This document shows, one piece after another, positions 20,444-24,410 of a DNA stretch of 24,410 nt (position 1 is its first letter; each line of letters starts with the position of its first letter). Made by a program: the position numbers and the translations under genes. The notes below the pieces were generated by a model. That model saw only the letters and a list, made by a program, of their open reading frames with translations. It made no database searches and had not been told where the DNA came from. This DNA comes from a virus. Location of the stretch: positions 1-24,410 of the IMG/VR virus record IMGVR_UViG_3300010885_053449; one strand, 5' to 3'.

Positions 20444-22285
20444 ATGGCCAGTTGGACCGCTGCACTCAAGCTCACCCTCAACTCCAGCTCCGTAACGGCT
20501 GGACTGCGGACGGTGACGGGAGGGATCGGTGGGGCCATCAACTCCATGGGCAAGCTGGCCAGCGCCGGCACTGCGGCGGGCCAGCGCATCGCTGGCGCAC
20601 TCAAGGGCGCTGGCGACGTGCTGTGGAAACTCCCTCAGCAGGCGCAGGCCTTGGGTGGCATCCTCGCAGGCATTTCCGGTCCAATGCGGCTGGCGGCTGA
20701 GGCGGAGAGCACAGCGGTAGCGTTTGGTGTGCTGGTCGGTTCTGCGAAAGAGGCGGAGAGGGTGCTGGCGGATCTGAGGAAGATCGCGGATTCGTCCCCG
20801 TTTGGCTTCCAAGAGGTAGCGAGCGCGGGCCGAAATCTTGCGGCCTTTGGCATTGAAGCCCGCGATGTGGCGGCAGTCACCGGAAAGCTGGCGGATGTGG
20901 CATCTGGCGTGGGGGCACCCCTGACGGAAATCGCGCTGTTGTACGGCAAAGCGCGAGTCTCGCAGAGGCTGATGAGCGAGGACATTGACCAGTTCATTGG
21001 CCGAGGCGTCAACATCCTCGAAATCCTCGCGAGCATCACAGGCATTGCCGCCGGTCAGATTCGGAACATGGCCAGCGAAGGTAAAGTCACTTTCCCCCTT
21101 TTGGAGCAGTCCATTAACAAGCTGACCGTGGCTGGGGGGAGGTTTTCGGGGATGATGAAGACGATGAGTGAGACAACAGAGGGACGGTTCTCCTCGCTCA
21201 AGGACGCCATCGACGGAGTGCTCATTAAGCTGGGTACTCCGATCAACGACGCGCTCCGGCCCCTAATGGTGGACTTGGCGGGGATGGCAGATGGACTGAA
21301 ACCGAAGATGGAAGCGATTGGGAATGCGCTCAGGGATGCGTTAAATTACGGATTCCAAATCATCCGGGACGGGAAAGTGGGGGATCTTGTGACCGGTGGA
21401 TTGAGGGCGGCCGCGCTGACGTTTTCCGAGCTGATGATGAAGGCGCTGGATCTGGTGCAACAGAAGCTGAAACAGCTCGCCATCATTCTCAAGGCGTCAC
21501 TCACCAATGACGTGCAGGGAGGCTATGAGGCGGGACTTCGGTTACAGGAACTGGACGCAAAAGGTCTAGGAGCATCGAACCTTGGAGACCCAAACATCAA
21601 CGCGGAGGCGGAGCAGGCCCGGTCCGCATACAAGGCCCTGACTGCGGAAATCAGCAAGTCCGCTCAGCAGGCGCAGGCGAAACGCACGGCTGATGAGCAG
21701 GCAGGCAGAGCCAAGAGAGAGGCGGACAACGAAGAGGCCAAGGCCAAGGATCTGGCAGCCAACGTGGCGAGGAGCACCGCGGCCATCGAAGCGCAGAGGA
21801 AGCGGCAGGATGCGATGACGGGTCTGAAGGGGGGGGCGGCGGCCGCTACGAGATTCGCCATGGGGACCATCGGCAACCTGACGGCCCGGACAAAGGCTGG
21901 GAGGGATTTGTTGGGAGCGCCGGTGGATAACGGCCGTGGGAGGTTCTCCGACTTGGGCAACATCCAGAGCCGGTATTTGTCAGCGGACCGAAAGACGAGG
22001 GGCTCATTCGACGAGTTTGCAAAGAAGTCGATGGGTATGAATTTCGATAAGCTCAGCGTGGGCGAGCGTGCGGCCGTCAAAGCCGCCGATCCGACCATGG
22101 GAGGCAAGGTGCAGCCCGGCAGCCGAGCGGACCGGCTGGCAGCCATTCAGCAAGGGCAGGAACGGGCCAAGGCCGCCGTTGCTGGGCAGAAGGAGGAAAG
22201 CGCGAATTTCCAGAAAGCAGCCATGGCCGTCCTTCAGGCGCTTCCTAGCATGGAGAAGAACATTGCAAGACTCGCCGCCCCATGA
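20444..22285 (+). CDS. Tape measure protein
   Basis: A 613-aa protein starting MASWTAALKLTLNSSSVTAG. Residues about 85-235 match the phage tape-measure domain: AESTAVAFGVLVGSAKEAER, VLADLRKIADSSPFGFQEVA, ARDVAAVTGKLADVASGVGA and LMSEDIDQFIGRGVNILEIL. The central part is helical with long Ala/Glu/Lys stretches (about 400-470), and the C-terminus is again helical. There is no lysozyme or peptidase motif. Using about 0.15 nm per residue it would set a tail near 90 nm. It follows the chaperone gene by 3 bp and overlaps the next gene by ATGA. Confidence 0.8.
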   Translation: MASWTAALKLTLNSSSVTAGLRTVTGGIGGAINSMGKLASAGTAAGQRIAGALKGAGDVLWKLPQQAQALGGILAGISGPMRLAAEAESTAVAFGVLVGSAKEAERVLADLRKIADSSPFGFQEVASAGRNLAAFGIEARDVAAVTGKLADVASGVGAPLTEIALLYGKARVSQRLMSEDIDQFIGRGVNILEILASITGIAAGQIRNMASEGKVTFPLLEQSINKLTVAGGRFSGMMKTMSETTEGRFSSLKDAIDGVLIKLGTPINDALRPLMVDLAGMADGLKPKMEAIGNALRDALNYGFQIIRDGKVGDLVTGGLRAAALTFSELMMKALDLVQQKLKQLAIILKASLTNDVQGGYEAGLRLQELDAKGLGASNLGDPNINAEAEQARSAYKALTAEISKSAQQAQAKRTADEQAGRAKREADNEEAKAKDLAANVARSTAAIEAQRKRQDAMTGLKGGAAAATRFAMGTIGNLTARTKAGRDLLGAPVDNGRGRFSDLGNIQSRYLSADRKTRGSFDEFAKKSMGMNFDKLSVGERAAVKAADPTMGGKVQPGSRADRLAAIQQGQERAKAAVAGQKEESANFQKAAMAVLQALPSMEKNIARLAAP

Positions 22286-22962
22286 GTAGCCAACGCCGCC
22301 TCTATCGACGCTATGACTCGCTGGTCTGGGAGTCCTATGCCGAGCGCCGCACTGGCCCGGGCCAATGGGATGAGATCAGCGGCCGCATCTACATGCCACA
22401 GGCGACGCCGGCAGCGGCCCGGGAGGCGCTTATGGGCAAGCGGCTGGCGATTGGCCTGGGATTTTTCGTCGATGGGGACTCGCTGGACACGGCCTATGCG
22501 GGCGGGGGACAGGTGATAGCGAGCGTGAACCTCAAGGGGCTGTTTGCGAGGAAGACGACGCGACGGGATTTGACGAAGCTGGAGGAGCGGTTCTGGGCAA
22601 GCGGCAGGGTCAGTGCGCCCGGTTGGAACCCGGCGGTGACCTATGAGAATCTCAATATCAAGCTGCCGGCCGTGGCGTTTGAGGTGGTGACGTTTTCCGA
22701 GCTGGCTCCGGACATGGGGCTGATGGGCAAGACGACATCGTCGCACTGGTCTGTCGGGGCTACGGGAGGATTCCCGCCGCCGCCGCCGTACCCGTTCCTC
22801 TTCGACGGGGACGGCATCGAGACCCACGCCAATTACCCGGACAACTGGTGGATGGACATCCTGCCATCTGAGGAGATGGGGCCTGTAAATGGCCTAGGAC
22901 CGGCAAAGCTCTACGCGGTGACCTACCGGTTCACCTATCAATTCCGGCTCACTCCAGGCTGA
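22282..22962 (+). CDS. Distal tail protein, unknown family
   Basis: A 226-aa protein starting MSSQRRLYRRYDSLVWESYA. It is beta rich, with aromatic residues (GPGQWDEISGRIYMPQATPA, IASVNLKGLFARKTTRR, AVTYENLNIKLPAVAFEVVT) and a proline loop (GGFPPPPPYPFLFDGDG) before a final beta part (YAVTYRFTYQFRLTPG). It follows the tape measure (ATGA overlap) and precedes a small coiled-coil protein, so a distal tail or baseplate role is likely. Family unknown. Confidence 0.55.
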   Translation: MSSQRRLYRRYDSLVWESYAERRTGPGQWDEISGRIYMPQATPAAAREALMGKRLAIGLGFFVDGDSLDTAYAGGGQVIASVNLKGLFARKTTRRDLTKLEERFWASGRVSAPGWNPAVTYENLNIKLPAVAFEVVTFSELAPDMGLMGKTTSSHWSVGATGGFPPPPPYPFLFDGDGIETHANYPDNWWMDILPSEEMGPVNGLGPAKLYAVTYRFTYQFRLTPG

Positions 22963-23168
22963 TGATCCTTCGTCGCCTGAAAGCACTTGAGGAAAGGATC
23001 GCTCAACTGGAGGCCACGCAGATCCGCGTCATCGCAGGCCCCGGCATCCACCTGGACCCACACCCCTCCGGGATCGTGGTGGTGGCCGTCAATTTGGAGC
23101 AGGTACGCGGAGGACTCGCCGCCCCGCCGCCCCCGCCAGCAGAAAATTCAGAAAAGCGGCATAAATAG
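22962..23168 (+). CDS. Small coiled-coil tail-fibre-like protein
   Basis: A 68-aa protein starting MILRRLKALEERIAQLEATQ: a short coiled coil (residues about 3-20) directly followed by a beta segment with IRVIAGPGIHLDPHPSGIVV, and a proline run (APPPPPAENSEKRHK). A coiled-coil oligomeriser joined to a small beta segment is common in tail-fibre or tail-tip accessory proteins. It overlaps the upstream stop by one base (TGATG). Exact role unknown. Confidence 0.5.
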   Translation: MILRRLKALEERIAQLEATQIRVIAGPGIHLDPHPSGIVVVAVNLEQVRGGLAAPPPPPAENSEKRHK

Positions 23169-23169
23169 G

Positions 23170-23219
23170 TTGACGAGATGCGGCGTGGTGGTATGGGTGG
23201 GGTGTTGCCACTAGGCAAC
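23170..23219 (+). promoter_or_regulatory. Possible promoter and operator of the accessory cassette
   Basis: A -35-like TTGACG at 23170-23175 is followed by 16 bp and then TATGGG at 23192-23197. Just downstream, GTTGCC-ACTA-GGCAAC (23204-23219) is a perfect 6-bp inverted repeat that could be an operator or a small RNA hairpin. The segment is the largest gap (77 bp) in this part. The -10 match is weak, so the promoter is only a suggestion; the palindrome is certain. Confidence 0.35.
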
Positions 23220-23245
23220 GCAAAACCCCAAATCCCCACACCAAG

Positions 23246-23575
23246 ATGAACATCAGGCCCGTCAATCCAAAGTACCAACCCCTCATCGACATCATCGTTT
23301 CCCCCAGGCGTCTCCCTGAGGGGATGAAGCTGGTGAGGATGTCTCGCAAAGACGCCGAGTGGGCGGGGATGGCCCCCGCCGTGGCTGGCGGATGGGTGGC
23401 GACGCGGCAGCCATGCGAGGCCAATCCGATGCACCCCAGCGGCCACATCGCTCTCGTTCCGGAGTCATGGAGCACAGGTCAAAACGTCAGGCTTGAGGAG
23501 GTGCAGGAATGGTGGGCAAATGGCTACGAGTGGGAAGATGCCGTCGCCAAAATTGGAGCGTTTCCCCCAGCCTGA
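23246..23575 (+). CDS. Unknown small protein
   Basis: A 109-aa protein starting MNIRPVNPKYQPLIDIIVSP. The first half contains LPEGMKLVRMSRKDAEWAGM and the second half VRLEEVQEWWANGYEWEDAV with a final helix. A beta-alpha protein with several Trp residues; no motif recognised. The ATG follows the leader AAACCCCAAATCCCCACACC, the best example of an A/C-rich leader in this part. It opens the accessory cassette after the tail genes. Confidence 0.55.
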   Translation: MNIRPVNPKYQPLIDIIVSPRRLPEGMKLVRMSRKDAEWAGMAPAVAGGWVATRQPCEANPMHPSGHIALVPESWSTGQNVRLEEVQEWWANGYEWEDAVAKIGAFPPA

Positions 23576-23610
23576 GCCCCAATCACTTCCCACCCCAACC
23601 CTAAATCCCC

Positions 23611-23826
23611 ATGAAAATTCCATCTCGTTGGACCACGGCGGCGATCAAAAAGGCCTTCGCCGAAGGCACGGAAGAACGCACGATCAATGGACGAAAGGTC
23701 CGGATCGTGACCGATCCAGCCCTGAAACTTGCCCTGACATCGGCCCCTAAGGGGAAGCTGCACGAGGTAATGCAACCCGGGCCTTGGCTCTCGAAAAATG
23801 AATTGGAGGTCCGTCTGGTCGGATGA
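23611..23826 (+). CDS. Unknown small basic protein
   Basis: A 71-aa protein starting MKIPSRWTTAAIKKAFAEGT. It has a basic N-terminal helix, then two strands with TINGRKVRIVTDP, a segment LKLALTSAPKGKL, and a C-terminal strand NELEVRLVG. It follows an A/C-rich leader (CCCCAACCCTAAATCCCC) and overlaps the next gene by ATGA, so it is probably co-expressed with the HTH/zinc-finger gene. Function unknown. Confidence 0.5.
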   Translation: MKIPSRWTTAAIKKAFAEGTEERTINGRKVRIVTDPALKLALTSAPKGKLHEVMQPGPWLSKNELEVRLVG

Positions 23827-24299
23827 AAACCAGAGCTGAGTATTACCGGGAGCCCGGCACAGGGCCGGGACCGGGGAAGCCGCTTCCCATCCCGCCATCG
23901 CTCGCAGCGAAAATCGAGGCCGTAAGACAGGCCCGATCGCAATGGGGATACCCGCTGTCAGTCGGGGATTTGGCTTCGACGGCTCTCGCCGCGAGGTGCG
24001 GAGTCCATCGGGACACGGTGGGACGCTGGCTGAGGGGCATTGACCGCCCCGCCCCCGCCCATCACGAAACGGTGGAGAGCTGGTGCCGAGAGGTCATGGC
24101 GGCAGCGGCCCAACTGGCGCAGACACCGGCCCGCACAGTGTCCCGACAGGCAGACTGGAAACGTGCGAGGAGTGCAGGGAGATCAGTGGGCCGCCCCGCA
24201 TGGGCCTGCCCGGATTGCGGTGGGGGAGAGCGAAAAAAAACGGCAGCCGGCCTGCGAGTCTGCGCGGTGTGCAACCCCCGGAAAAAGGCGGGGACCTGA
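23823..24299 (+). CDS. HTH protein with C-terminal zinc finger
   Basis: A 158-aa protein starting MKTRAEYYREPGTGPGPGKP. A helix-turn-helix lies at about 53-74 (STALAARCGVHRDTVGRWLR), inside a segment that starts with LSVGDLA. The C-terminus has CPDC at 129-132 and CAVC at 147-150, a four-cysteine zinc ribbon (CxxC-14-CxxC) between basic stretches. A DNA-binding regulator is likely, possibly of late or mom-like accessory functions as in Mu. An A8 run (24233-24240) lies between the two CxxC pairs. It is the last complete gene in the window. Confidence 0.6.
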   Translation: MKTRAEYYREPGTGPGPGKPLPIPPSLAAKIEAVRQARSQWGYPLSVGDLASTALAARCGVHRDTVGRWLRGIDRPAPAHHETVESWCREVMAAAAQLAQTPARTVSRQADWKRARSAGRSVGRPAWACPDCGGGERKKTAAGLRVCAVCNPRKKAGT

Positions 24300-24359
24300 G
24301 CCCGCGCACACCCCGCGCCCCGCCCGCGCGGTTACAGCGCAACCCCACCTTTGACCCTA

Positions 24360-24398
24360 TTCACGCTTTTCCGCGGGGTGGTTCACGAATTTCGCGGC
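24360..24398. repeat. 22-bp-spaced direct repeat at the right edge
   Basis: TTCACG at 24360-24365 and again at 24382-24387, each followed by a T-rich segment and GCGG: TTCACGCTTTTCCGCGG and TTCACGAATTTCGCGGC. Start-to-start distance is 22 bp. Mu transposase sites at the phage right end are about 22 bp and adjacent, with a TTTCACGA-type core, so these may be transposase-binding sites. No gene is visible from 24300 to 24410 except an open frame that runs off the edge. Evidence is limited to this resemblance. Confidence 0.35.
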
Positions 24399-24410
24399 GT
24401 TACATCGATG

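Noticed and set aside
1-24410. tRNA genes or CRISPR arrays
   Set aside because: I saw no cloverleaf-like segment with a CCA end and no regularly spaced direct repeats.

Overview
The window looks like part of a transposable (Mu-type) temperate bacteriophage or prophage in a GC-rich bacterium. Recognisable hallmarks are a DDE transposase with a partner AAA+ ATPase (MuA/MuB type), a repressor divergent from a small Ner-like DNA-binding protein, and a head module in Mu order: MuF, virion morphogenesis protein, I-type protease/scaffold, decoration protein, T-type major capsid protein, gp36-like and gp37-like proteins. A tail module with a frameshifted assembly chaperone and a tape measure follows. 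I suspect a Verrucomicrobia-like host, but this is only inference: start codons lack Shine-Dalgarno sequences and many follow A/C-rich leaders, and a GYF_2 (DUF4339) membrane protein is present.

Layout. (1) 1-2379, leftward: repressor, GYF_2 membrane protein, membrane/coiled-coil protein, 58-aa acidic protein, winged-helix protein, 55-aa lipoprotein and 68-aa holin-like protein, ending in an intrinsic terminator at the left edge. (2) 2380-8043, rightward early region: three small DNA-binding proteins whose domains appear shuffled among one another, a ParB-like protein, the transposase, two unknown small proteins and the MuB-like ATPase. (3) 8170-11310: seven mostly unrecognised genes, one YopX-like. 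(4) 11314-18023: head and connector module. It opens with a MuF protein carrying a zincin-like metalloprotease domain, followed by a small acidic protein and a PolX-like nucleotidyltransferase with a degraded active site. (5) 18056-23168: tail module without a recognisable contractile sheath, so a siphovirus-type tail is likely. (6) 23170-24410: a small accessory cassette with its own possible promoter, ending in an HTH plus zinc-finger protein and a non-genic edge with a 22-bp-spaced direct repeat.

How the parts work together. Repressor and Ner-like proteins would set the lysogeny switch at 2346-2411. Transposase and MuB-like ATPase would carry out integration and replication. The middle block probably acts on the host. 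MuF, G, I/Z and T proteins build the head, and the gp36, gp37, tube, chaperone and tape-measure proteins build the tail.

The large terminase, portal and endolysin are not in the window. In Mu-like genomes terminase and portal lie just before MuF, so here the packaging module has moved or lies outside. The strongest observations are a textbook -1 frameshift signal (TTTTTTC, 6-nt spacer, 7-bp stem) in the tail chaperone, the MuF-zincin fusion with a candidate inhibitor, the degenerate PolX, the domain-shuffled regulators, and the A/C-rich leaders, one of which marks an internal scaffold start inside the protease gene.
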